From contig NZ_VWWP01000009.1 in the NCBI RefSeq assembly GCF_011752975.1, forward strand, positions 1 through 64,000: a stretch of 64,000 nt of DNA, in the 5' to 3' direction. The DNA comes from Chryseobacterium sp. Tr-659 (GTDB lineage Bacteria; Bacteroidota; Bacteroidia; Flavobacteriales; Weeksellaceae). Position 1 is the stretch's first letter; every line of letters begins with the position of its first letter. Shown here in pieces: positions 50,769 to 59,346 of this stretch. Position numbers and translations under genes: made by a program. The notes below the pieces were generated by a model that was not told the origin of the DNA, did no database searches, and saw nothing but the letters and a program-made list of their open reading frames with translations.

Positions 50769-51188
50769 ATGAGAAAATATATTTTAGCATTACCTTTATT
50801 GCTCTTAGGTTTTAAAGGTTTTTCCCAGGAAACGACAGCTCAGTATCAATATCAGAACAATGCTGATTTCCAAAAAGCAGAATTTCCGGGAGGAGAAGAA
50901 GCCTTTAAGAAAGAATTTCTGAATATGGTACATGCTTATATTGATATGGCTTTGTATGCGGTTCAGGGAGAAGTTACTTTCATATTTAATATTAATTCTA
51001 AAGGGAAAATTGATCATCTGGACGTACTTCCTAAATTCAAAAACAATGAAATGTTTATTGATGATATGAAGTTTGCACTTAAAAAGGTAAAAGGAAAATG
51101 GAGCCCGGCCACAAAAAGCGGGGTTCCGGTAGATTCTAAGGCAATCATGAAAATCCGTTTTGAACATAATGTGTATGATCATGATTAA
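50769..51188 (+). CDS. Secreted TonB_C-like domain protein 2
   Basis: A 139-residue protein with signal peptide (LLLLGFKGFSQE). Residues about 38-137 repeat the domain of the gene before: FPGGEEAFKKEFLNMV, GEVTFIFNINSKGKIDHL, KGKWSPATKSGVPVDSK and a final KIRFEH strand. It follows the previous gene by three bases. The two products are clear paralogs. Function unknown; no TonB anchor region. Confidence 0.7.
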   Translation: MRKYILALPLLLLGFKGFSQETTAQYQYQNNADFQKAEFPGGEEAFKKEFLNMVHAYIDMALYAVQGEVTFIFNINSKGKIDHLDVLPKFKNNEMFIDDMKFALKKVKGKWSPATKSGVPVDSKAIMKIRFEHNVYDHD

Positions 51189-51960
51189 GAAATTTTTGTT
51201 GCTTATCACTTTCTTTACTACAAAATTAATTTTTGGTCAAAATGAAGTTTTGGATAAATATCCTTATGGTCAAGATTTTTACGCCGGAGGATTAAATCAA
51301 TTAAATAAGGAAATGGTGAAGATTGTCAAGGAACAAAAGTTTTTGCCTTGTGAAAAAACTGAAGAACAATATAATGTACAGATTCTTGTGCGCGAAAATT
51401 CGACCATCAGTTATGTTAAAGATTTTGATACTGTAAATATTCAAAAAAATAAATGTGCATTTGATTTCAGCCGTAAAATTATTCCTCATCTCAAAAGATG
51501 GATGCCGGCAAAAGTGAACGGGAAATTTATTGGAGCAATTGCCAGAATTGAAATAAACCCTTTTTATTTAGTTAATTCCAAAGATGATCCAAGTAAAAAC
51601 GAAAAGAAAAACCCAACTTTTAAAAAAGGAATAAAAGCTTTTGGATTTGAGATTAAATCCATTTTTGAAAGATACGTAAAGAAAAATGAGGATAAAAGAG
51701 CTTGGTTGACTTTTGTTGTCAATGAAAATGGTGAAATGGAGGATTTGAAGATCGAAGGTGATTTTTCTGACTATGAAAAGAAAGATATCATTAATAGTCT
51801 ATACAGAATAAAAGGGAAATGGAATCCTGCGACATTTAATAATATTCCAATTAGAGCTAAAATTAGCCAACCTATTCTTCAACAATTTGATCTTCAGGTA
51901 GAGTTAGAAAATCAGAATAAAATGATGGATCAAAATTTTCAGAATAACAGATACCGATAA
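51181..51960 (+). CDS. Secreted protein with two TonB_C-like domains
   Basis: A 259-residue protein; the start at 51181 overlaps the previous stop by eight bases, giving a clean signal peptide (KFLLLITFFTTKLIFGQ). Two copies of the neighbouring domain follow: residues about 30-125 (FYAGGLNQLNKEMVKIV to AKVNGKFIGAIARIEI) and about 150-245 (FKKGIKAFGFEIKSIFERYV to NPATFNNIPIRAKIS). The first copy is more diverged. The gene ends the three-gene run before miaB. Function unknown. Confidence 0.65.
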   Translation: MIKKFLLLITFFTTKLIFGQNEVLDKYPYGQDFYAGGLNQLNKEMVKIVKEQKFLPCEKTEEQYNVQILVRENSTISYVKDFDTVNIQKNKCAFDFSRKIIPHLKRWMPAKVNGKFIGAIARIEINPFYLVNSKDDPSKNEKKNPTFKKGIKAFGFEIKSIFERYVKKNEDKRAWLTFVVNENGEMEDLKIEGDFSDYEKKDIINSLYRIKGKWNPATFNNIPIRAKISQPILQQFDLQVELENQNKMMDQNFQNNRYR

Positions 51961-51988
51961 TCTCCTGCCATTCTGTCACAATATTTTG

Positions 51989-51996
51989 TATCTTTG
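51989..51996 (+). promoter_or_regulatory. -7 box upstream of miaB
   Basis: TATCTTTG matches TAnnTTTG, about 75 bases before the miaB start. Confidence 0.35.
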
Positions 51997-52072
51997 CAGA
52001 CTCATCTGTTTGGAGTTTAAATATCATCAATAAGCTTTGAATTTTTAAGTTCCGGACCTTAAATTGATTATC

Positions 52073-53509
52073 GTGCAGGAAAAATATATAGACGAAACGA
52101 AACAGGGCGAAGCCTTTGCTATTGCAGAAAGACCTGAAAATTCTAAAAAATTGTTTTTAGAAAGCTATGGCTGTCAGATGAATTTCTCTGACTCTGAAAT
52201 TGTTGCATCTATCCTTAATGAACAAGGATACAATACAACGATGAAAGTAGAAGAAGCTGATCTTATCCTGTTAAATACATGTTCCATTCGTGAAAAAGCT
52301 GAGCAGACCGTAAGAATGCGTCTTTCCCAGTTTAAAAACCTGAAAAAAGAAAAGCCGAATATGACGGTAGGAGTTCTGGGCTGTATGGCGGAAAGATTAA
52401 AAACAAAATTTCTTGAAGAAGAACAATTGGTCGATCTTGTTGTAGGACCCGATGCTTACAGAGATCTCCCGAATCTTTTGAAAGAAACAGATGATGGGAG
52501 AGATGCCATCAATGTTATCCTTTCCAAAGAAGAAACCTATGCAGATATCAATCCCGTACGTCTAGGAGGAAACGGTGTTACAGCCTTTGTTACCATTACA
52601 AGAGGTTGTGATAATATGTGCACATTCTGCGTTGTTCCGTTTACCAGAGGAAGAGAAAGAAGCCGGGATCCTCATTCAATCATTGAGGAATGCAAAGATC
52701 TTGCTCAGAACGGATATAAAGAAATTACTCTTTTAGGTCAAAACGTGGATTCTTACCTTTGGTATGGAGGCGGTCCTAAAAAAGACTTTGGCAAGGCTTC
52801 TGAAATGCAGAAAGCAACAGCCGTTAACTTTGCACAGCTCCTTGATCTCGTAGCAAAAGCTGTTCCTGAAATGAGAATCAGATTCTCAACGTCAAACCCT
52901 CAGGATATGAGCATTGATGTGTTCAGAATGATGGCGAAACACGAAAATATCTGTAAATATGTACACTTACCTGTACAAAGTGGAAGCAATAATATGCTTG
53001 AAGCAATGAACAGACAGCATACACGAGAAGAATATCTTGATCTGATTAAAAAAGCCAAAGAAATTGTTCCGGAAGTAGCCTTTTCTCAGGATATGATTGT
53101 TGGCTTCTGTAATGAATCGGAAGAAGATCACCAGGATACCCTGAGCCTGATGAGAGAAGTAGAATATGACTATGGTTATATGTTTGCTTATTCAGAGAGA
53201 CCGGGAACACCCGCCCATAAGAAAATGGAAGATAATATTCCGGCAGATGTGAAGCAGAGGCGTCTTGCGGAGGTAATTGCCTTGCAGGGTGAACTTTCCA
53301 GACTGAGAATGAAGTCTTACGTAGGAAGAGTACACCAGATTCTGATCGAGGGGATTTCCAAAAAGAATGAAAACCAATGGAAAGGAAGAAATTCTCAGAA
53401 TGCCGTATGTGTTTTCGATAAACTTGAAGGACAGAAAATAGGTGACATTGTGAACGTTTTTGTTTATGATAACACCCAGGGCACACTTTTAGGAAGAACA
53501 GGAGAATAA
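52073..53509 (+). CDS. miaB: tRNA-2-methylthio-N6-dimethylallyladenosine synthase (MiaB)
   Basis: A 478-residue radical-SAM methylthiotransferase acting on i6A37 of tRNA. Iron-sulfur ligands: the N-terminal cluster cysteines in YGCQMNFSDSE, NTCSIRE and VLGCMAERLK, and the radical-SAM CxxxCxxC in GCDNMCTFCVVPFTRGRE. A C-terminal TRAM domain (about 410-478) ends the protein. The frame is open from a TTG at 52064; a GTG at 52073 is preferred because it gives an MQEKYID start, but this is not certain. It sits between TonB_C-like genes, with its product acting before MiaE (21103). Confidence 0.93.
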   Translation: MQEKYIDETKQGEAFAIAERPENSKKLFLESYGCQMNFSDSEIVASILNEQGYNTTMKVEEADLILLNTCSIREKAEQTVRMRLSQFKNLKKEKPNMTVGVLGCMAERLKTKFLEEEQLVDLVVGPDAYRDLPNLLKETDDGRDAINVILSKEETYADINPVRLGGNGVTAFVTITRGCDNMCTFCVVPFTRGRERSRDPHSIIEECKDLAQNGYKEITLLGQNVDSYLWYGGGPKKDFGKASEMQKATAVNFAQLLDLVAKAVPEMRIRFSTSNPQDMSIDVFRMMAKHENICKYVHLPVQSGSNNMLEAMNRQHTREEYLDLIKKAKEIVPEVAFSQDMIVGFCNESEEDHQDTLSLMREVEYDYGYMFAYSERPGTPAHKKMEDNIPADVKQRRLAEVIALQGELSRLRMKSYVGRVHQILIEGISKKNENQWKGRNSQNAVCVFDKLEGQKIGDIVNVFVYDNTQGTLLGRTGE

Positions 53510-53904
53510 ATTTAGGTTTTAAAAAGTACGGTGCAGGTAAAGATATCCCTTTCAGCTTTCAGTATTATCATGGTACAAAGCAATTTAGCTATAAAGGAGA
53601 GAAAATAGCCATCATCGAAAAACTTAAAAAAGAAAATATATATTCTGAAAATAGGATAAACGGCTATATTACCGTCAGATTTTTAGTAAATTGTGAAGGA
53701 AAGAAAGGCTTGTTCAGATTGCAGCATATGAACCGGGATCTGAAAGATATGATATTGGATCCTGAGCTGGAAAACAAGCTGTTGCAGTTTACAAAATCAC
53801 TGGATGGCTGGTTGCCGAAAGAAATCAAAGGTTTAAAAGTAGATTATTATCAGTATTTAACCTATAAAATTGAAAATGGAAAAGTTTCAGAGGTATTACC
53901 TTAG
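53473..53904 (+). pseudogene. TonB_C-like ORF without a start codon
   Basis: The frame is open from 53473 (after a TAA at 53470-53472) to the TAG at 53902-53904 and encodes about 142 residues. Within it, NGYITVRFLVNCEG and LDGWLPKEIKGLKVDY match the strand and W-P turn pattern of the secreted TonB_C-like proteins at 50283-51960. But there is no ATG, no signal peptide and no gap from miaB; the first usual start (TTG 53710) is in the middle of the domain. It looks like a gene that lost its 5' end by fusion next to miaB. Its end overlaps the next gene by 29 bases, so it was once coupled to it. Confidence 0.55.
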
Positions 53905-54673
53905 CTTTTTGTTACTTATTGTTTACACCAATACTATTGCACAGGTCAACTGTAATGCAGTAGAGGGTGAGAACTGCAAAAAAGCATGTGAGTTATACAA
54001 CTGGGCTTCAGATCTGCAGGGTTCCGGAGAATCTCAGGAAGGCTTTGATAAAGCGATTGAGCTATGTCCCGATTTCTCCCATGCATACATGGAAAAATCT
54101 GTTTCCTATCTTAAAAACGGAGATTTCGTAACCTGGAAGATCTTAATAGATAAAGCCGTTGCTGCAGATCCAAAAATGTATCTTGGATACAGAGGTTGGT
54201 GCAAATTCCAGTTTTTAAGGGATTATAATGGAGCTGTTCAGGATCTGGAGGAATTAAAAAAATATTATCCTGAAGACTTAGGCAGATCTCAAAATGGAGA
54301 TTATAACCTGGATGTTGTGAGAGCGATGTCCTACAGTGCGTTAGGGCAAAAAGAAAAAGCTGCAGGAATTATTGAAAGGCTTCTCGCTGCAAGAGGCTAT
54401 GTGAAGGGAATGTTTGATCATTACCAGCTTGGGGTAACCTATTTTGAGCTGAGAAGATATGACAAAGCCCTGGAAAACTTCGAAAAACAAAGCAAAGAAT
54501 ACAACTTTGCCGAGAACATATACTTTAAAAGTAAAGTTTCTAAGATTAGAAACAAGGATTATTTGGATTTAAAAATGTTAGCATTGAAGACGTACGATGA
54601 AGAAAAAGTTATGAAGGACGTTTACACTCATCATTTTAACAAAATCTACAGACAGAATATTGAAGAACTGTAG
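53876..54673 (+). CDS. Secreted TPR protein
   Basis: A 265-residue protein. The start at 53876 (MEKFQRYYLSFLLLIVY) is preferred over a TTG at 53870; it gives a signal peptide ending IAQ (about 22). The mature protein begins with a Cys-containing segment (NCNAVEGENCKKACELY) that suggests one or two disulfides, then four to five TPR-like helical pairs (about 45-240; YLGYRGWCKFQFLRDYNGAVQDLEEL, YFELRRYDKALENFEKQ). Periplasmic scaffold likely. It overlaps the truncated TonB_C-like ORF by 29 bases and precedes the sigma-54 regulator by 36 bases. Confidence 0.75.
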   Translation: MEKFQRYYLSFLLLIVYTNTIAQVNCNAVEGENCKKACELYNWASDLQGSGESQEGFDKAIELCPDFSHAYMEKSVSYLKNGDFVTWKILIDKAVAADPKMYLGYRGWCKFQFLRDYNGAVQDLEELKKYYPEDLGRSQNGDYNLDVVRAMSYSALGQKEKAAGIIERLLAARGYVKGMFDHYQLGVTYFELRRYDKALENFEKQSKEYNFAENIYFKSKVSKIRNKDYLDLKMLALKTYDEEKVMKDVYTHHFNKIYRQNIEEL

Positions 54674-54709
54674 AAGATTAACATTAAATCAATAATCAAA
54701 AATTTACTT

Positions 54710-55996
54710 ATGAGCAACGAGTTACAAAACATAAAAAACCGTTTCGGAATTATCGGAAACTTTCCCGCACTCAACAGGGCTCTGGAAAAATCAATCCAGG
54801 TTGCCCCCACAGATATTTCTGTACTGGTAATAGGAGAAAGTGGAGTAGGGAAAGAGTTTATTCCGAAAATTATCCATTCAGAATCCAGAAGAAAGCATCA
54901 GCCTTATATTGTTGTAAACTGTGGTGCTATCCCGGAAGGAACCATAGATTCTGAGCTATTCGGCCACGAAAAAGGAGCTTTTACAGGAGCTACGGCCACC
55001 AGAAAAGGATATTTTGAAGTCGCTGATGGCGGAACGATATTTCTGGATGAGGTAGGAGAACTTCCGCTTCAGACTCAGGTTCGTCTTTTAAGAGTACTGG
55101 AAAGCGGTGAGTTTATGAAAGTAGGTTCTTCGCAGGTACAGAAAACCAATGTAAGAATTGTAGCGGCCACCAACGTGAATATGATGAAAGCAATTCATGA
55201 TGGCAGATTCCGTGAAGACTTATACTACCGTTTGAATACCGTTCAGATTGATATGCCGCCTTTGAGAGAAAGAAAGGGAGATATTCATTTATTATTCAGA
55301 AAATTCGCAATAGATTTCGCAGAGAAATACAGAATGCCTGAGCTTGAATTAGAACCAAGCGCAGTTCATTATATTGAAAACTATACATTCCCGGGAAATG
55401 TCCGCCAGCTGAGAAATCTGGTTGAACAGATGACTGTGGTTGAAAGGAATAGAAATATAACCGCAGAAAAACTGGCGGAATATATTCCAATGGAAACACA
55501 CCTTCCGATGGTAGTAAACTCACAAAATACACCTAAACAGAACGATTTCGGAAGCGAAAGAGAAATCATGTACAAGATTCTCTTTGATATGAGAAGCGAT
55601 ATTAATGATTTAAAATCCTTAACTTCGGAATTAATCAAGAACAGGGCAGGAGATTTAAGCAGTCATGAGAAGAATCTGATTAACAGGATCTATACTCCCG
55701 AAACACAGTCGCAGGTCAACTCGGGATCATTGTTATATTTTGACAATAATAATGATGCTCCGGCGGTTCAGACCCCTACAATCATTTCCACTCCGGAAGA
55801 CAGCTATGAAGATTTTGAGGATATCGAAGTGGAAGAAAACAGACCAGAATCACTTTCTCTTCAGAATAATGAAAAGGATTTGATTATCAAGGCGCTGGAG
55901 AAACATAAGGGACGTAGAAACAGAGCTGCAGATGAACTGGGAATATCTCAGAGAACATTATACAGAAAAATAAAACAATATAACCTGGAAGATTAG
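54710..55996 (+). CDS. Sigma-54-type (AAA+) Fis family transcriptional regulator
   Basis: A 428-residue regulator lacking any N-terminal receiver or GAF domain. Residues about 10-245 are the AAA+ domain: Walker A GESGVGKE (42-49), the GAFTGA loop (89-94) that contacts sigma-54, and Walker B TIFLDE (109-114). A variable linker (about 255-385) follows, then a C-terminal Fis-type HTH (RRNRAADELGISQRTLYRKIK, near 403-423). Without a sensor domain it may be controlled by level or by the linker. It heads a run of same-strand genes (membrane protein, lptE, acidic protein), an arrangement seen in other Bacteroidota. Confidence 0.9.
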   Translation: MSNELQNIKNRFGIIGNFPALNRALEKSIQVAPTDISVLVIGESGVGKEFIPKIIHSESRRKHQPYIVVNCGAIPEGTIDSELFGHEKGAFTGATATRKGYFEVADGGTIFLDEVGELPLQTQVRLLRVLESGEFMKVGSSQVQKTNVRIVAATNVNMMKAIHDGRFREDLYYRLNTVQIDMPPLRERKGDIHLLFRKFAIDFAEKYRMPELELEPSAVHYIENYTFPGNVRQLRNLVEQMTVVERNRNITAEKLAEYIPMETHLPMVVNSQNTPKQNDFGSEREIMYKILFDMRSDINDLKSLTSELIKNRAGDLSSHEKNLINRIYTPETQSQVNSGSLLYFDNNNDAPAVQTPTIISTPEDSYEDFEDIEVEENRPESLSLQNNEKDLIIKALEKHKGRRNRAADELGISQRTLYRKIKQYNLED

Positions 55997-56009
55997 CACA
56001 ACATAAATA

Positions 56010-56717
56010 ATGAAAGTAATTTTAACACCTAAACCGGTCAATTTTAAACTCGGAGAATATATTAATAAAGGGTTTGAATTTTTAAAGAAAGATTTCGGGG
56101 ATATTTTTGTAGCATTTTTAGTATGCCTCATCATGTCTATTATTCCTTTTTGTGGGCTCTTAGCGGTAGGTAATCTATACAAATACCTTCAAAAGCGCAG
56201 TAGGAATCAACCCGCAAGTTCAGGAGATATTTTTGACTTTAAAGATTTTATGCCTTATCTTATTTTGCAGTTAATTGTCTTTGGAGGTGTTTTACTACTT
56301 TATATCCCTCTGATTATTGTAATGGCTTTAACAGGTGCCATGTCAGACGGTGGTAATGAGGCTAACCCAATGGTAATGCTTTTTATGTTTCCTTATCTGT
56401 TTTTAATAATTGCAGCGATCTACTATTTTGTATTGAAAGGATTCTATATCATTCCATTGATCAGCCTTAAAGGAATTAATGATATCAAACAAGCCTGGAA
56501 TATTTCAAAAGTAATGACTAAAGGAAATCTGTTGTCTATTTTTCTTTTCTCATTCGTAGTGAGTCTTTTGGCTCAGGTGGGTATTCTTGCCTGCGGAATA
56601 GGGATTTTTCTTACCATACCATTTTTATATACTGCAAATTATTTTGCTTATGAAGATGCTATTGAACAAATTGAGCGTGATGAAATTACTGAAATTGGAT
56701 CTAAAAATGAATATTAA
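56010..56717 (+). CDS. Integral membrane protein, unknown function
   Basis: A 235-residue protein with about five to six membrane segments, starting near residues 30-55, 85-110, 125-150 and ending near 190-215. The motif CGIGIFLTIPF (about 199-209) matches that in the protein at 6215, and the first region GEYINKGFEFLKKDFGDIFVAF resembles its GSIISHAFEMYK start, so the two are paralogs. It lies 13 bases after the sigma-54 activator and its 3' end overlaps lptE by 11 bases. Function unknown. Confidence 0.75.
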   Translation: MKVILTPKPVNFKLGEYINKGFEFLKKDFGDIFVAFLVCLIMSIIPFCGLLAVGNLYKYLQKRSRNQPASSGDIFDFKDFMPYLILQLIVFGGVLLLYIPLIIVMALTGAMSDGGNEANPMVMLFMFPYLFLIIAAIYYFVLKGFYIIPLISLKGINDIKQAWNISKVMTKGNLLSIFLFSFVVSLLAQVGILACGIGIFLTIPFLYTANYFAYEDAIEQIERDEITEIGSKNEY

Positions 56718-57258
56718 AATTAAAAATATTAGCTTAAAACAGTCATTATTGACGGGGATACTTTTTGCTTTGCTGGGTATTTTAAATTCTTGTTACAGTT
56801 TTACAGGATCTTCCCTTACAGAGGAAAAAACGGTTCAGATCAATGAATTTCCCAATAATGCGCCGCTTGTGAACCCTGCGCTATCTCAACAGTTTTCTAC
56901 AGCGATCCAGAACAGATTTCTTCAGAGAACAACTTTGAAAGGAACAAAAGAAAACCCTGATATACTTATAGAAGGAGAGATCACAGATTATTCCATTACT
57001 CCTACTACAATCAGTTCTTCTACACAGACTAATCCTTCCGGAGGAGTAATCCAGCAGGCACAAAATAAATTGACGATCACAGTGAAAGTTCACTATGAAA
57101 ATAAAATCCGCCCCGAGGCCAGTTTCGACAGAACCTATACAGATGAAGCTACTTTCAATAGTGATGTTTCTCTGAGTCAGATCGAAGACCAGCAGGTTAA
57201 ATTGGTGACAGACAGAATTATTAATAAGATATTTAACGACATTGTAGCGAATTGGTAA
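56707..57258 (+). CDS. lptE: LptE-family LPS assembly lipoprotein
   Basis: A 183-residue lipoprotein; the start at 56707 gives a signal with lipobox ILNSC (near C34). The mature part contains CYSFTGSSL, a typical opening of Bacteroidota LptE, then a mixed alpha/beta domain with GTKENPDILIEGEITDY (near 90) and a Ser/Thr-rich loop. LptE sits in the LptD barrel and guides LPS to the outer leaflet. The frame is open from 56644 but those residues lack a signal. It overlaps the upstream membrane-protein gene by 11 bases; the next gene starts one base after its stop. Confidence 0.85.
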   Translation: MNIKIKNISLKQSLLTGILFALLGILNSCYSFTGSSLTEEKTVQINEFPNNAPLVNPALSQQFSTAIQNRFLQRTTLKGTKENPDILIEGEITDYSITPTTISSSTQTNPSGGVIQQAQNKLTITVKVHYENKIRPEASFDRTYTDEATFNSDVSLSQIEDQQVKLVTDRIINKIFNDIVANW

Positions 57259-57259
57259 G

Positions 57260-59299
57260 ATGAATCCGAGAGTTTTAGAATTAATAAAAAATCCGAAAAA
57301 TATTCAGTTAGAAGACCTTGGTCTTTTGAAAGAAGAGATTCATGCCTTTCCCTATATTCAGAATATAAGGGCCCTTCATTTGTATGGAGTACACCTGTAT
57401 GAAAAAGAGAATTACCAGAAAGAACTCTCTATTACCGCAGCCTATACCACAGATAAAAAAATTCTTTATCAGCTGATTAACGGAAAAATCAAACAAGAGC
57501 AGAAGCCTGAAATAGCAGAAGAGAATCAATCTTCCCAAACGACTGAAAAATCTGCTTCATACGCTCCGAAAAACAAGGTATTTCCAATTAAAAGAGAAGA
57601 AACAGAGACCTCTTCAGAAAAAGCTGCAGAAGAGGAAATCACCGCTTGTGTATTGCCTGCTTCACAAGAAATCAAGCACATCTATATCAATGGAGAGCGA
57701 AACAGAATTTTGTTTGAAGGAGAAGAAAACTTTCTGGATGAAGAAAATTCTGAAACCATAGATATTGAATCTACGCTGGAATCAGGAACTTTAGTAACTC
57801 AGAAAGTGCAACCCGCTGCAGAGCCGCTTAAAGTTCAATCCGAAGAGGATCTTAAGGAAATTGAAGAGGAGACGGGTGAAAATTTCACACCGGAAACTAT
57901 CATTCATGAAGAAGATATTCCTTCGGAAAAAGAAGAAGAGGAAATTGAGAAAGACGAAAACTTAAGTTTCCATGAAGTGGAACCTATAGTACCGGAAGTA
58001 AATATTGAAGAAGAAATAGAAGAAGAGCCGGAAAGTAAAGATACAGCAGAGAATAATGAAACCCTTTCCAAGGAAGAAGAATCAATAGAAGAATCCGATG
58101 CTGAAGTAAGTTTCCATGGAACGGATGCTTTTATGCCGGATGTTAAAATACAGGCCAATAGTGAAGTAATTGCAGAAACGGCTGAAGTCTCACAACCGAA
58201 TGTCAATAAGCATGAGGAAGAAATGAGACGTTTGATTGAACAGGTTGAAAAAAAGATGAAAGAAGCTAAACCTGTTGTACAAGAAGAAAAAGAAGAGCCT
58301 GAAACTGCTGAAGATCATGAAATAAGTTTTGCGGAAACCCAAAGTTTCCATTTTTGGTCGACAGATCAGGAAAATGCAGAACTTAAAACAACGGAAAACG
58401 TACAAGAACCAATACAGGAAGAGATTGTTGAAGCTCAATCAACTATAGAAGAGGAGTCCAAAGAAGAAATCGTTGAAGAAGGAATAATATCTGAAGCTCA
58501 GACAGCATGGAAGCCAATGAACGTTGAATCTAATATGCCGGATTCTTTGATCAGTAAATCAGCGGAAACTTCTGCTCCTGAAGTGAAAATTCCTGTAGAA
58601 GAGATTCCGGTGCCAATAGCAGAGCCGGTTGTGGAAACCATAAAAGAATCTGAAGCTGTTGCAGAAGCTTCTAATACTGAGATCTTACCGGTAGTAGATG
58701 AAAATCCGGAAATATCAACAGAAGAAGATGTAGAAGAACTTTCTGAAATTACCAATCCAGAAGAAAAAACAAATATTGAGGCTTCAAAAGATAAAAAAGA
58801 AGAAGTTCCTGTGATGAATGTTTCATTCTTTGGTACAGATATTTCGACTCTTAAAGTGGAAGAAAAGCAGAAAGAAAATAATGAGGAACCTGTAGAAAAA
58901 GAAACTGTACAGGAGGTTACAATGAAGAATACAACTCAAACTTCAGTAGATAGCAATGTTCCCGGTTTTATTAATACATGGCAAAGCTGGCTTAAAATCG
59001 ACAGAACAGATGAAATTGAAAAAGAAAAGTCTGAGATCAAAGAAAAAGCGATTGAGACTTTTATCGAGAATAATCCTAGAATAAGCCAGTTAAAAGAAGA
59101 AAGTACTTATGTGATTAAGGAAAAGAATGATGATATTTCACATTTGATGACTGAGACGCTGGCCAATCTTTATTTTGAACAGAAACTCTATACTAAAGCC
59201 ATAAAAGCGTTTGAAATACTTATCAGAAAGACCCCTGAAAAGAAAGAATATTTTGAATCGAAAATTAAGGATATAAAAGACTTCAGAAGTAAAAATTAA
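57260..59299 (+). CDS. Large acidic repeat protein
   Basis: A 679-residue protein. The first about 80 residues are helical (MNPRVLELIKNPKNIQLEDL), then an extremely Glu-rich low-complexity region runs to about 580. A short motif recurs in it: S-F-H followed by Gly/Glu and an acidic stretch at about residues 235 (VEPIVPEVNIEEE) and 283 (GTDAFMPDVKI), with diverged copies near 356 and 521. The last 80 residues contain a helical pair like a TPR (MTETLANLYFEQKLYTKAIKAFEILIRK, 630-660). No signal peptide or TM, so cytoplasmic. It is coupled to lptE (gap of one base), which suggests an envelope-linked role; none is known. Confidence 0.75.
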   Translation: MNPRVLELIKNPKNIQLEDLGLLKEEIHAFPYIQNIRALHLYGVHLYEKENYQKELSITAAYTTDKKILYQLINGKIKQEQKPEIAEENQSSQTTEKSASYAPKNKVFPIKREETETSSEKAAEEEITACVLPASQEIKHIYINGERNRILFEGEENFLDEENSETIDIESTLESGTLVTQKVQPAAEPLKVQSEEDLKEIEEETGENFTPETIIHEEDIPSEKEEEEIEKDENLSFHEVEPIVPEVNIEEEIEEEPESKDTAENNETLSKEEESIEESDAEVSFHGTDAFMPDVKIQANSEVIAETAEVSQPNVNKHEEEMRRLIEQVEKKMKEAKPVVQEEKEEPETAEDHEISFAETQSFHFWSTDQENAELKTTENVQEPIQEEIVEAQSTIEEESKEEIVEEGIISEAQTAWKPMNVESNMPDSLISKSAETSAPEVKIPVEEIPVPIAEPVVETIKESEAVAEASNTEILPVVDENPEISTEEDVEELSEITNPEEKTNIEASKDKKEEVPVMNVSFFGTDISTLKVEEKQKENNEEPVEKETVQEVTMKNTTQTSVDSNVPGFINTWQSWLKIDRTDEIEKEKSEIKEKAIETFIENNPRISQLKEESTYVIKEKNDDISHLMTETLANLYFEQKLYTKAIKAFEILIRKTPEKKEYFESKIKDIKDFRSKN

Positions 59300-59306
59300 A
59301 ATAAAA

Positions 59307-59334
59307 GGTACTGTTACAGAAAACAGTACTTTTT
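59307..59334. terminator. Terminator between convergent genes
   Basis: AGTACTGTT-type arms (GGTACTGTT and AACAGTACT) pair around a short loop with Ts after. It ends the sigma-54 regulator/lptE unit. Confidence 0.6.
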
Positions 59335-59346
59335 TATTTATAGGTT

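Noticed and set aside
53046-53486. 146-codon minus-strand ORF inside miaB
   Set aside because: Antisense to conserved MiaB sequence; no coding signature.
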